This document shows positions 25,134 to 33,165 of a DNA stretch of 64,000 nucleotides, one piece after another (position 1 is the first letter of the stretch; each line of letters opens with the position of its first letter). The notes under the pieces were generated by a model. It had not been told where the DNA came from. It worked only from the letters and a program-made list of their open reading frames with translations, and searched no databases. The DNA comes from Bacillus swezeyi (GTDB lineage Bacteria; Bacillota; Bacilli; Bacillales; Bacillaceae). A program made the translations under genes and the position numbers. The stretch spans positions 36,310-100,309 of the forward strand of contig NZ_MRBK01000017.1 of the NCBI RefSeq assembly GCF_001969815.1. The letters are read 5' to 3'.

Positions 25134-25260
25134 GTGACGCACGCCATTTTTGTGATCGTTTTTTATGCTGTGCTGCATTGTGACCACGTTTATTCTTGAA
25201 AAAAAGAAGAAAACACAGTTCAAACTGAAGATGATAAAGCATTCAAGTAAATACAGTTGA
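25134..25260 (+). pseudogene. Frameshifted small membrane protein gene
   Basis: After a good ribosome site (AAAGGAAGG, 25119-25127) a GTG at 25134 opens MTHAIFVIVFYAVL, then soon hits a stop. In the next frame the sequence continues naturally as IVTTFILEKKKK and on to HSSKYS with TGA at 25258-25260. Removing one base near 25175 would fuse the two parts into a protein of about 41-42 residues with one membrane span and a basic tail. The total length (127 bases) fits a single extra base. It is either a pseudogene, a sequence error or a programmed frameshift. It occupies the 400-base gap between yugT and the TetR gene. Confidence 0.5.
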
Positions 25261-25326
25261 GAGCAGCCTAAATCCTTTCGAAACAGATCTGAGTTAATAC
25301 AGAATGACGCAAAGTTTAAATCACAC

Positions 25327-25355
25327 TTGTTTTTTTACCTATCGGTAAGTAAAAT
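25327..25355 (+). promoter_or_regulatory. Promoter with operator for the TetR-yqeB pair
   Basis: -35 TTGTTT (25327-25332) and -10 TAAAAT (25350-25355) are 17 bases apart. The spacer holds the palindrome TTACC-TATC-GGTAA (25335-25348), a typical position and form for a TetR-family autorepressor site. Confidence 0.7.
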
Positions 25356-25387
25356 TAATGTACAGATGATGCTAAGGATTGATTTTA

Positions 25388-25972
25388 ATGAAAAAGAAAA
25401 GCAATACACAAGAGGCGATTGTTGAAGCAGCATTTACTCTTATCGCTCGACACGGTCTAAAAAGTACGAGCTTATCAATGATTGCGTCAGAAGTAGGCAT
25501 TTCAAAACCTGCTATTTACTATTATTTCTCATCTAAAGAAGAGCTGGTCGATTACCTTTTTCATTTAGTATTTGCTGACCACCATTTCTCTGCTTATTTT
25601 TCAATCAATGAGTACACGAAGGAGAATTTTAAAAAACGGTTAATAGCAGACGGCATGCGCTATTTTGAAGAGTATAAACATAACACTCCTGCTTTGAAAG
25701 TGGTACACGAGTTTGTTTTAAGTGCAGCACAAAGACCAAAATATGAGAAAAAGCTTAAATCTATTATGGAACACTTCTTAGAAGGTTTTGATGCATTACT
25801 TTCTTACGGTGTTGAACTCGGTGTCATCTCTTCTCAAAACACCAAGGTGAATGCACATACCCTTGCGCTTGTTATTGATAATTTGGGTAATTTCATGATC
25901 TTCGGAATTGAAATGGATTATAAAAAAATATGGGAAACAGCAGTCAGTCATGTAATGAAAGGCAGTGAATGA
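25388..25972 (+). CDS. TetR-family transcriptional regulator
   Basis: A 194-residue regulator with an N-terminal TetR helix-turn-helix (TQEAIVEAAFTLIARHGLKSTSLSMIASEVGISKPAIYYYFSSKEEL spans about residues 6-52) and a variable ligand-binding C-terminal domain. The ATG at 25388 is chosen because AAGGA lies 9 bases upstream; an upstream TTG in frame has worse spacing. It probably represses itself and the next gene through the palindrome in its promoter. The stop overlaps the next ATG by 4 bases. The ligand is unknown. Confidence 0.9.
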   Translation: MKKKSNTQEAIVEAAFTLIARHGLKSTSLSMIASEVGISKPAIYYYFSSKEELVDYLFHLVFADHHFSAYFSINEYTKENFKKRLIADGMRYFEEYKHNTPALKVVHEFVLSAAQRPKYEKKLKSIMEHFLEGFDALLSYGVELGVISSQNTKVNAHTLALVIDNLGNFMIFGIEMDYKKIWETAVSHVMKGSE

Positions 25973-26649
25973 TTTTGAATCAGGAAACGATGATTGGATT
26001 ATCAAAAATAGAAAAAGCTTTATATTGGATGATTCCGCCAATTTTAGGGGCTGTTCTTGGATGGTTTTTGCCTGTTATTGCAGAATGGGTATTGACTATT
26101 CCTATTGTTCTTTTGAAAGGGCCTTTAGAATTTATCACATCATTAAACAGTTTCTGGGTATCTGTTATCGCTGCAGTTATCGGTATTATTGCCGGCCTGT
26201 TTTTTTCTCAATATATTTTCAATGAAATTCTTAAAGTGTTCATTTCTGATCAAAACGTAAGGTTGTTATTTAAAGAGAAAGAAGAAATCATTGAGAAAAA
26301 AGACATTTCTACAGTTTATCTTGAGAATAAGGATCTTGTTATTCTTGGTGATAGCGGCAATGAATTGTACCGTGAACAGATTGAATCAAAGAAAGCTCTT
26401 GTTGAAAGTGCTTTTAAAAATCACGGTTATAAATGGAAAGAAGAGGACCCCTTCAAGAATCAGTATGAACGCTGGGTTGCGGATCATCCTGATTTCCCCT
26501 CACATATCAATACTCTTCTTTTAGCTAGAGAACGGGCAATGCTGGAAAATAAACATGAAGAGGCAAAAATCTTGCGCAAAGACCTGGCAAAGCTTGGAGT
26601 GGTCATTCAGGATGAGAGTAAGCGGCAATACGTCAGGATGGTATCGTAA
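25969..26649 (+). CDS. YqeB-like membrane protein
   Basis: A 226-residue protein with two N-terminal spans (about 19-40 and 58-82) and a cytoplasmic C-terminal half. The tail HPDFPSHINTLLLARERAMLENKHEEAKILRKDLAKLGVVIQDESKRQYVR is the hallmark of YqeB-family proteins and resembles the helical anticodon-arm-binding tail of cysteinyl-tRNA synthetase (R-x-x-A-x-x-K-x-x-x-A-x-x-x-R-x-x-L-x-x-L-G-V). The function of YqeB is unknown to me. Overlap with the TetR gene (ATGA) shows translational coupling, so it is probably what the regulator controls. Confidence 0.7.
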   Translation: MILNQETMIGLSKIEKALYWMIPPILGAVLGWFLPVIAEWVLTIPIVLLKGPLEFITSLNSFWVSVIAAVIGIIAGLFFSQYIFNEILKVFISDQNVRLLFKEKEEIIEKKDISTVYLENKDLVILGDSGNELYREQIESKKALVESAFKNHGYKWKEEDPFKNQYERWVADHPDFPSHINTLLLARERAMLENKHEEAKILRKDLAKLGVVIQDESKRQYVRMVS

Positions 26650-26708
26650 TATTTCTGAACCAATATATGAAGACGTATCTCCTATAAAAAAAGAAAGTTT
26701 GGAATAAA

Positions 26709-26741
26709 CAAAACACCGCCCTTTTCTAAAGGAGCGGTGCT
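26709..26741. terminator. Terminator between yqeB-like gene and GH12 gene
   Basis: CACCGCCCTTTT pairs with AAAGGAGCGGTG, giving a long stem with small mismatches; on the minus strand it continues TTTTGTTT. It serves mainly the GH12 gene. Confidence 0.7.
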
Positions 26742-26751
26742 CTCTAAAACA

Positions 26752-27537
26752 TCAGCGGACCTTGACGTCCCAATTGGAAATATTGATTTGTCCTGTTCCT
26801 CCGAACACTTCTGTGCCAAATTCAACACTGCTGACATACTTCGTTTTGCTTAGCCATTTTTTTGAATCTGCAAGATAATTTGTGAAATCGCGGATGTTCA
26901 AGCTGGCGCTCTGAATATTTGACGTTCTGACAAACGAATACACATTCCAGCCTTTTCCGTTTCCGGCATCAATATAGCCTTTGTAAACCTTCCAATTATG
27001 ACCGCCGACTGAAACGGTTTCGACATATGAACCGGCCGGTCCGGCATTTTTATTGTTCAGCCAAATCATAATCTCATCGGTTGGCGTTGAATCCCAGCTC
27101 GCTTGATTTGTATTGTGCAGCCAAATGTCATATGCCGCATTGTAAGTCCCGTCCGCACTGATCGAATAGCTGACTTTCGTGTTGATGTTTTTTTGATCTG
27201 ACAAACGGGTTGGGAAGCCGCTTCCCGCGGTATAGCCTTCCGTCCAATGCCAGCCGCTGACGATCGACGGATAGGCTTTGACTGTGCTTGTGCTGCTCGG
27301 CCAATGCCATACCCAGCCCAGATCGGAATCACTGTTGTGATAGATGGTCTGCCACCAGCCGCTGACTTGATCGGCCCCCCATACATTGTTGAATATGTAG
27401 TATTTTTTGTTTTTAAAATACATTTTATCCGATGGTGTTGAAGAAGATGCGGCAAGTGCCGTGAGCGGACCCGCCAATAAAATGATAAATGCCGCACTCC
27501 ACAGCAGAACGGATTTTAAGAAACGATTGTTGTTCAC
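26752..27537 (-). CDS. Secreted GH12 endoglucanase/xyloglucanase
   Basis: A 261-residue secreted protein: a signal peptide (basic MNNNRFLK, hydrophobic core to LTALAAS near residue 31) followed by one GH12 beta-jelly-roll. Catalytic glutamates are Glu155 in DEIMIW (nucleophile) and Glu243 in FGTEVFGG (acid/base). It closely resembles the characterised xyloglucan-active GH12 enzyme of B. licheniformis, so the likely job is cleavage of plant xyloglucan or beta-glucan outside the cell. The start is GTG, 8 bases after GAGGAGGT. An inverted repeat at the probable transcription start suggests repression. It is absent from the B. subtilis gene order here as I know it. Confidence 0.9.
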   Translation of the reverse strand: MNNNRFLKSVLLWSAAFIILLAGPLTALAASSSTPSDKMYFKNKKYYIFNNVWGADQVSGWWQTIYHNSDSDLGWVWHWPSSTSTVKAYPSIVSGWHWTEGYTAGSGFPTRLSDQKNINTKVSYSISADGTYNAAYDIWLHNTNQASWDSTPTDEIMIWLNNKNAGPAGSYVETVSVGGHNWKVYKGYIDAGNGKGWNVYSFVRTSNIQSASLNIRDFTNYLADSKKWLSKTKYVSSVEFGTEVFGGTGQINISNWDVKVR

Positions 27538-27550
27538 GTTTTACAAACCT

Positions 27551-27575
27551 CCTCGTGTGTATACACGATATTATA
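27551..27575 (-). promoter_or_regulatory. -10 box and overlapping operator of the GH12 gene
   Basis: On the minus strand TATAAT (27570-27575) is followed by the inverted repeat TCGTGT-ATAC-ACACGA (27551-27566), with inner palindrome GTGTATACAC. The repeat covers the expected transcription start. The -35 region is weak. Confidence 0.5.
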
Positions 27576-27686
27576 AAAAAAAACGGTCAGCTTCACATTC
27601 GCAAAAAGTCATGATCTTCCATAGATCAATACGCTTATCTTTAAAGAAACCTCCATAATTTTGAAATATGGACATCCTTTAGAACT

Positions 27687-27714
27687 AAAAAACAGCCGCG
27701 GCCAAACGCAGCTG
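27687..27714 (-). terminator. Terminator of yugS
   Basis: CAGCCGCG (27693-27700) pairs with CGCAGCTG (27707-27714) with one G-T pair; six T residues follow on the minus strand. Confidence 0.85.
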
Positions 27715-27728
27715 CTTCTCTTTTAGAT

Positions 27729-29018
27729 TTAAAAATCTGTTTTTTTAATTTCGATAAAGCGGATATGATGATCTTCGGCATCAATAATTTTAAATTCACA
27801 GCCTTCCGTCTTAAAAACATCGCCGTTTTTCAGCTCCATTTTTTGCGTCAAGAGCCATCCGGCAATCGTATCAACCTCTTCATGGTCGATCGCAATTTGC
27901 AGCAGATCATTCACTTCATCGATTAATGCTTTTCCGTCCATGATATAATGATGTTCGCCCTTTTTAATAACGTGGGGCATTTCATCCTGATCATATTCGT
28001 CCCTGATTTCTCCGACGATTTCTTCCAATATGTCTTCAACCGTTACCAGACCTGCCGTACCGCCGTATTCATCAACAAGAATCGCCATATGAATTTGCTC
28101 TTTCTGCATCCGAATCAGCAGTTCCTGGATCGGTATGCTCTCAATCACCCTGATCACCGGCCTCGCTAATTCGGTCAAAGGAATCGGCTGATCAAGAAAG
28201 TAGGATTTAAACAGGTCCTTGCTGTTGACGATACCGATAATATGGTCTTTATCATCCTTAATGATCGGATATCTCGTATAGCGTTCATTAATGACGGTTT
28301 CAATCGCTTCTTTAATGGACTGGTCTGCCGAAAGCGTCGCAATCTCCGTTCTCGGCACCATAATTTCCCTTGCCAGCCTGTTGTCGAATTCAAAAATTTT
28401 GTTGACATATTTATACTCGGACTGATTGATTTCACCTTTTTTATAGCTTTCAGAAAGCATGAGCCGCAGCTCTTCCTCACTGATCGCCACTTCATGCTCT
28501 TTGACCGAATGGAAACCAAAAAGTCTGGTCAGCAGGCGGGCCGAGCCGTTTAATAATTTAATGAAAGGAAACATGATTTTATAAAAAATAATGAGCGGTT
28601 TCGCCGTCCACAGGCTGACGGCTTCCGCTTTTTGAATGGCGATCGTTTTCGGGGCCAGCTCTCCAACCACAACATGCAAAAACGTAATGATTACAAAAGC
28701 GGTCACAACAGATGCGACCCTCAATACGGACTCGGGCAGACCGAGATATTCGAACAGCGGGTGAATGATCTGTTCAAACGTTGATTCCCCGAGCCAGCCG
28801 AGCCCTAAAGCGGTGATCGTGATCCCCAGCTGGCAGGCTGACAAATATTCATCAAGATTTGAAATCACCCTTTTGGCTGCAATTGCCCGCGTATCCCCAT
28901 TCTCTACCAATTGATCGATTTTTGTACCGCGAATTTTGACAATCGCAAACTCGGCGACAACGAAAAAAGCCGTAGCTGCAATTAAAAGCATGACGAGTAT
29001 GAGATTCAGGATATTCAA
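27729..29018 (-). CDS. yugS: YugS, CNNM/CorC-family transporter (HlyC-type, CBS domains)
   Basis: About 429 residues. The N-terminal DUF21/CNNM membrane domain has spans near 1-23, 60-80, 92-115 and 125-150 (FFVVAEFAIVKIRGTKID, LGLGWLGE, VVVGELAPKTIAIQ), followed by two CBS domains (about 215-335) and a CorC_HlyC C-terminal domain. The family exports or regulates Mg2+ or Co2+. The start is uncertain: the reading frame extends to a TTG at 29033; a TTG at 29018 follows AAGGG by 5 bases; the best ribosome site (AGGAGGTGG) instead serves an ATG at 29040 in another frame. I list 29018. yugP lies immediately upstream on the same strand. Confidence 0.85.
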   Translation of the reverse strand: MNILNLILVMLLIAATAFFVVAEFAIVKIRGTKIDQLVENGDTRAIAAKRVISNLDEYLSACQLGITITALGLGWLGESTFEQIIHPLFEYLGLPESVLRVASVVTAFVIITFLHVVVGELAPKTIAIQKAEAVSLWTAKPLIIFYKIMFPFIKLLNGSARLLTRLFGFHSVKEHEVAISEEELRLMLSESYKKGEINQSEYKYVNKIFEFDNRLAREIMVPRTEIATLSADQSIKEAIETVINERYTRYPIIKDDKDHIIGIVNSKDLFKSYFLDQPIPLTELARPVIRVIESIPIQELLIRMQKEQIHMAILVDEYGGTAGLVTVEDILEEIVGEIRDEYDQDEMPHVIKKGEHHYIMDGKALIDEVNDLLQIAIDHEEVDTIAGWLLTQKMELKNGDVFKTEGCEFKIIDAEDHHIRFIEIKKTDF

Positions 29019-29048
29019 AAAAACCCTTACCAAACAACATGGTAAGGG
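29017..29048 (-). terminator. Intrinsic terminator in the yugP-yugS junction
   Basis: CCCTTACC (29024-29031) pairs exactly with GGTAAGGG (29041-29048) around a 9-base loop; on the minus strand seven T residues follow (29017-29023) and run straight into the yugS start. It could end the yugP transcript or act as an attenuator for yugS. Confidence 0.7.
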
Positions 29049-29069
29049 GCCACCTCCTCTGACTAATGG

Positions 29070-29750
29070 TTAGTCATTACGACCGGACAGGAAAATCGCT
29101 ACGAAGCGCAGCAGCTCAAACAATGAAACAAGTGCTGCAGCTACATATGTCAAAGCCGCGGCATCAAGTACTTTGCTGACGCCTCTTTCTTCAGTGTTGC
29201 GGATCATTCCTTCTGAAACGATGATCCTTTTTGCCCGAGAGCTTGCATTGAATTCAACAGGCAGAGTCACAAGCTGAAAGAATACGGCTGCGGAAAACAA
29301 AATGATTCCGAGTCCAATCAGATTCAGGCTTCCAAGCAGCATGCCTCCGATAAATAAAAACGGCGCTACTCCTGAAGAAAAATTCACAACCGGAAACATC
29401 TTATGTCTTAAAACAAGAGCGCCGTATGATTCCTGATGCTGTAAGGCATGTCCGCATTCATGGGAAGCAACTGAAACGGAAGCGATCGAACGGCCGTAAT
29501 ATACAGGCTCTGATAATCGTACAACGCGCGCTGTCGGGTCATAATGGTCTGTCAAGGTTCCTCTTACCGGTTCAACCGGAACATCGTAAAGGCCGTTTCG
29601 GTCGAGAATTTGTCTCGCCACTTCAGCCCCTGTTCTCCCGCTTGAGGCCTCTACTTTTGAATATTTTTCAAAATTGTTCTTTACTTTAAATTGTGCCCAA
29701 ATCGATAAACCTAATGCAGCAAATGTCAACACTAAAAAAATCATGCTCAT
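29070..29750 (-). CDS. yugP: YugP, membrane zinc metallopeptidase
   Basis: A 226-residue membrane protein of the Zn_peptidase_2 family. A first span covers about residues 2-20; the active-site motif HECGH is at 97-101 (SVSVASHECGHALQHQ); further spans lie near 125-165 and 195-220. Conserved NGLYDVPVEPVRGTLTDHYDP precedes the active site. It should be an integral membrane protease; substrates are not known to me. GAGGGAAG precedes the ATG. It is followed by yugS after a short gap that contains an intrinsic terminator. Confidence 0.9.
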   Translation of the reverse strand: MSMIFLVLTFAALGLSIWAQFKVKNNFEKYSKVEASSGRTGAEVARQILDRNGLYDVPVEPVRGTLTDHYDPTARVVRLSEPVYYGRSIASVSVASHECGHALQHQESYGALVLRHKMFPVVNFSSGVAPFLFIGGMLLGSLNLIGLGIILFSAAVFFQLVTLPVEFNASSRAKRIIVSEGMIRNTEERGVSKVLDAAALTYVAAALVSLFELLRFVAIFLSGRND

Positions 29751-29843
29751 GCAATCATCTTCCCTCTTATATGAAATAGTTTAAAATTCATGATTGTAAA
29801 ATATATTTTATTTGAGGGACTCTCTTTTGTACAGAAAAGTGCA

Positions 29844-30068
29844 CTACCTGGTTTTTCGCGGAAAACAAACCCCGATAAACAAAAACACCATTCCTAAAAT
29901 CATGACGTATAACGGCGGCCTTACGGTCAGTTCCTTGAAAAATTCCCTCCAGAACACCTCATCTGAAGAATGTTGAACGGCATTTAAATCAAAAATAAAT
30001 TGAATGGACGCTCCGGCCATCAGCTGGCCGCCGATCAAAATCATGAAGAGCCTCATTAAACAGGACAT
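29844..30068 (-). CDS. Small two-span membrane protein
   Basis: A 74-residue protein with two hydrophobic segments, about residues 4-26 and 51-68, joined by a polar loop (DLNAVQHSSDEVFWREFF) and ending in a basic tail (FPRKTR). A GAGGGA site is present about 11 bases before the ATG at 30068; an internal Met at residue 5 has none. I do not recognise it. It sits alone between divergently transcribed yugP and mstX. Confidence 0.5.
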   Translation of the reverse strand: MSCLMRLFMILIGGQLMAGASIQFIFDLNAVQHSSDEVFWREFFKELTVRPPLYVMILGMVFLFIGVCFPRKTR

Positions 30069-30249
30069 TCAACTCGCATCCCTCACCCGTTTTGTAAAAT
30101 TGTATGGAAGGACGGGGATGGTTATGCAGGCGTCTAAAAATATCTCATCTCCATCATTTATTGTCGGTTAACAAGGATGCGTTTTTACCTGAAAAATTTT
30201 TGCAAAAGAGGGATATACTGAATAAAAAGAGATCTCGGGTGGTGGCACG

Positions 30250-30504
30250 GTGAAAGTAACAGATCAAGAAAAAGAGCAGTTAAGCACGGCAATCGATAAA
30301 ATGAATGAAGGTCTTGATGCATTCATTCTGCTTTACAATGAAGCGGAAAAGGACGAGCCTTTGATTAAGTATGAAGATGAGACAGCAGACATTATCAAAC
30401 AAGCAATTGAACAGTATGGGGAAGAAAGCATCAATCAGAAATTAAATGCGATCATAAAAGAAATCTTATCATTTTCCCTTTTGAAGGATGGTGAGAAAAC
30501 GTGA
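30250..30504 (+). CDS. mstX: Mistic, membrane-associating protein (short form)
   Basis: An 84-residue acidic helical protein matching the conserved core of B. subtilis Mistic (MstX, 110 residues): KVT-EEKEQLSTAID-MNEGLDAFI-LYNE pattern and a Lys-ending helix. The N-terminal segment of the B. subtilis protein is absent; the frame starts at GTG 30250 just where the shared core begins. Mistic associates with membranes without a signal and aids production of the potassium channel encoded next. The stop overlaps the yugO ATG (ATGA), so the two are translationally coupled. Confidence 0.9.
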   Translation: MKVTDQEKEQLSTAIDKMNEGLDAFILLYNEAEKDEPLIKYEDETADIIKQAIEQYGEESINQKLNAIIKEILSFSLLKDGEKT

Positions 30505-31484
30505 AATCCAACCGGGTTTTCATCGCATGGCTCAGATGGCCGATCTATACCCGTATTGCAATCATCATCCTTTTATTGATCATCATTTTTGGACAGCTGA
30601 TCTCCTTGGTTGAGCCTCAACAGTTTTCAAATGTTTTTGATGGTATTTGGTGGGCGCTCATTACCGTCTCAACAGTCGGATACGGTGATTCGGTACCGAA
30701 GACGCCTGCTGGAAAAGTGGTCAGCATGCTGCTCATTTTATTGGGAGCGGCTTTTGTGACGGCTTATTTTGCAACGATGGCGACAGCCGCTTTCAGCAAA
30801 CAGCAGCGCTATGCAGAAGGAAAGGTGAATTACAGAGGCAGGGGGCATATGATCCTTGTCGGCTGGAACGAAAAATCCAATAAACTGATGCGAACCTTAC
30901 AGTCCGCCAATCCAGGGAGAACAATCGTGCTGATCGATGAAACCCTACAGGAAGGTCCTCTGATGGAAAACATCCATTTCATCCGAGGACATCCTGCAGA
31001 CGATTCCACTTTAAAGAATGCGAATATCGAAGAAGCCGACATTGTATTTATCACCGCTAATCAGCATAAAAACGAAGCAGCCGCAGATATGCAGTCCATC
31101 TTAACATTGCTCGCTGTCAAAGGCCTGAATCCTTCTGTGTATTGCGTCGTTGAAATCCTGACGGAAAAACAAAGAAAGAATGCCGAACGGGCCGGAGCCA
31201 ATCAAATCATCAGCACAGCTGATCTTTTGAAAACGGCTATGCTGCAGCATTTTCTCATTAAAAGCCAGCTTGCGGATCCGGTTTTCCAGGAAGCCGACAT
31301 TCATTTAAAAGTGCACGCCTTCCCTGTTCCGGAACATATGGAGGGCTGTTCTTTTCAAGATGTCATCCAGCATTTTATGAATGACAACATTTTAATTATC
31401 GGTATTCAGCAAAAAGACGGCCCTGCTTTGTCACCTTCCTTTTCATATAAAATTCAGCCGACTGACCAGCTGCTGTCGCTTTAA
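30501..31484 (+). CDS. yugO: YugO potassium channel with RCK domain
   Basis: A 327-residue two-span K+ channel. The first span is about 15-36, the pore helix and selectivity filter TVGYGD are at 58-63, and the second span is about 71-95. The cytoplasmic part begins GHMILVGWNEKS (Rossmann RCK/TrkA-N fold), with VVLIDE- and ITANQHKNEA-type elements, and ends in a TrkA-C-like region. In B. subtilis this channel carries electrical signals in biofilms. It is co-transcribed and coupled with mstX. The stop codon shares TTAA with the convergent yugN stop. Confidence 0.95.
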   Translation: MKSNRVFIAWLRWPIYTRIAIIILLLIIIFGQLISLVEPQQFSNVFDGIWWALITVSTVGYGDSVPKTPAGKVVSMLLILLGAAFVTAYFATMATAAFSKQQRYAEGKVNYRGRGHMILVGWNEKSNKLMRTLQSANPGRTIVLIDETLQEGPLMENIHFIRGHPADDSTLKNANIEEADIVFITANQHKNEAAADMQSILTLLAVKGLNPSVYCVVEILTEKQRKNAERAGANQIISTADLLKTAMLQHFLIKSQLADPVFQEADIHLKVHAFPVPEHMEGCSFQDVIQHFMNDNILIIGIQQKDGPALSPSFSYKIQPTDQLLSL

Positions 31485-31885
31485 GATAACAGCGCTTTTT
31501 CAAGCTCTTTGATATAGGAGCGGCCAAGATCTTCATAAACGCCGGAAATATCGGCGTCTTTTTCCTTAGGTTCTGCAAATTGGTCGAAGGATGCCCGAAA
31601 ATTCCCCTGAATGACGTGATCATCCAACCCTTCTTGATATACGTGGCGAAGCAAAAACGACTTGCCCAATTTGACAGTTGCATTTTGAGAATCGAGCTGT
31701 CCGTCTTCCGCCTCAAATGGCAGCCGCAAAAACAGATATCCGTCTTCGTCATCGATCTTATAGTCAAAAAACCCGCGGTCATACTCCCATCCCCCGCTGA
31801 TCACATAACCGAGGGGCTTTAGCGTTTGTTCGAGATGATAAAGAGAGAAAGAACGATTTTCAAGTTCAGAAGGTAAGCTAATCAT
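31481..31885 (-). CDS. yugN: YugN-like protein
   Basis: A 134-residue soluble protein with no recognised catalytic motif, containing GYVISGGWEYDRGFFDYKIDDEDGYLFLRLPFEAEDGQLD, characteristic of the YugN-like family, whose role is unknown. AAAGGAGA lies 9 bases before the ATG. It is convergent with yugO and the two share the four bases TTAA at their stops. Confidence 0.85.
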   Translation of the reverse strand: MISLPSELENRSFSLYHLEQTLKPLGYVISGGWEYDRGFFDYKIDDEDGYLFLRLPFEAEDGQLDSQNATVKLGKSFLLRHVYQEGLDDHVIQGNFRASFDQFAEPKEKDADISGVYEDLGRSYIKELEKALLS

Positions 31886-31925
31886 TTTAAAAAATCTCCT
31901 TTTTTCGTTTTTAAAAAGCCTTTAA

Positions 31926-32492
31926 TTATCGTAAGCGCTTGTCATGTTCGTTCATATGACCATCGGTGATTTCTTTAAACATGGTGTCCTCCGGCTGCTG
32001 TATATTGTTTTGCATTTGGAGAAATTTTTTATACTCTCCCATTGTAAATGGCTTTGCGTCATCTTTTAGTTCATAGCCAATCTGGCCATTTGATTCAAGC
32101 GTTGCGTTTTTCACATCCGCTATTTTTGAAATCCCTTGAGTTCTCAGCCTCATTTCCACTTGGTCGACGGTCAGCCGGTGTTTTTTGAGATTGTGGATTT
32201 GCAGCTGTCCGTTTTCAATCAGCATTACGGCTTTTCCCGCCATCATGCTTTCAAAAAAGTCAAACTTCATTTTTAAATATTCGATCACTAGCAGGACGAT
32301 GATAAAGATCGTGGCGGCGGCCAACGTTTTGAAGACGCTGTCTTCGATGATCGGCTGAACAATGACCGTTCCGATTGAAATCATGACGACGGTTGTGGCT
32401 ATAGTCATCTGCGATATTGATTTTCTTCCCGAAATTCTCAGCAGAACAATCCCTGATAAAATGAGAAACAGTGTTTCAAGTACAAAAAACAT
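31926..32492 (-). CDS. DUF421/YetF-like membrane protein
   Basis: A 188-residue protein with three N-terminal spans (about 2-20, 30-50, 56-75) and a cytoplasmic domain starting [21 protein letters not shown], the YetF/YdfR/DUF421 pattern (conserved [13 protein letters not shown] near the first span). The family function is unclear; some members are linked to spore membranes. The ATG at 32492 is chosen because GGAGTGAG lies 4-7 bases upstream; the ATG at 32510 has no site. It occupies the yugM position of the B. subtilis order, but I do not claim it is the same gene. Confidence 0.75.
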   Translation of the reverse strand: MFFVLETLFLILSGIVLLRISGRKSISQMTIATTVVMISIGTVIVQPIIEDSVFKTLAAATIFIIVLLVIEYLKMKFDFFESMMAGKAVMLIENGQLQIHNLKKHRLTVDQVEMRLRTQGISKIADVKNATLESNGQIGYELKDDAKPFTMGEYKKFLQMQNNIQQPEDTMFKEITDGHMNEHDKRLR

Positions 32493-32616
32493 GATCTCAC
32501 TCCAAACCATTTTATTTTTTATTATGGTTCACAAGTCTATTCTGTATGAGTATGTTTCAATAAAAAAGGGAAAGACAGAGGTAGGCTTGTAAAATTTTTG
32601 ATTGGAGGGATTTATT

Positions 32617-33093
32617 TTGGAGCGTAAAGGTATTGGTTCAGCAGTGCTCGTGTTCATCATTACATATGCGCTGTTTTCATTGGCTGGCGTTTTATTTCCC
32701 GTTGACCGCGAATGGTACGAATCCTTAAACAAACCGGAATGGACGCCAAAAAGCAGTTTCATCGGAGGCGTATGGAGTGTACTGTTCGGATTGATTTCAT
32801 TGTCTGCGGCTATTGTCTATACAAAATACGGATTTAAACATACAGCAATGACCTTCTGGATCATGCTGATCATCAACTATGTTTTTAATCAGGCATTCAG
32901 TTACTTTCAATTTACGGAAAAAGATTTGTTCGCTTCAGCGGTTGACTCCTTCCTCGTCGCTCTTACGGCTCTTGCACTTGCCATCATTTCACGAAAAGCA
33001 GGTAAAACGGTTTCCATTCTCCTCGTTCCTTATGTACTGTGGAGTTTTTTCGCTACTTATTTGGCTTATACAATCTATCTGATGAATCCTTAA
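32617..33093 (+). CDS. TspO/MBR family protein
   Basis: A 158-residue five-span membrane protein of the tryptophan-rich sensory protein family. Typical elements are WYESLNKPEWTPKSSFIGGVWSVLFGLI in the N-terminal half and the conserved NYVFNQAFSYFQF. TspO proteins bind porphyrins and tryptophan-derived ligands and affect tetrapyrrole handling and oxidative stress. Start is TTG at 32617, 6-7 bases after GGAGGGA; an upstream TTG at 32602 overlaps that site and is unlikely. Confidence 0.9.
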   Translation: MERKGIGSAVLVFIITYALFSLAGVLFPVDREWYESLNKPEWTPKSSFIGGVWSVLFGLISLSAAIVYTKYGFKHTAMTFWIMLIINYVFNQAFSYFQFTEKDLFASAVDSFLVALTALALAIISRKAGKTVSILLVPYVLWSFFATYLAYTIYLMNP

Positions 33094-33165
33094 GCATTCC
33101 AGCATCCTTTACCGGCTGAAGCCGTGATAAAATGATGATGACTAATCATAAAGGATGATGGATCG

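Noticed and set aside
28852..29040. 62-codon frame starting at the ATG in the yugP-yugS terminator loop as a separate gene
   Set aside because: It overlaps yugS in another frame and its product is not protein-like after the first residues. Kept only as a possible leader or frameshift in the findings.
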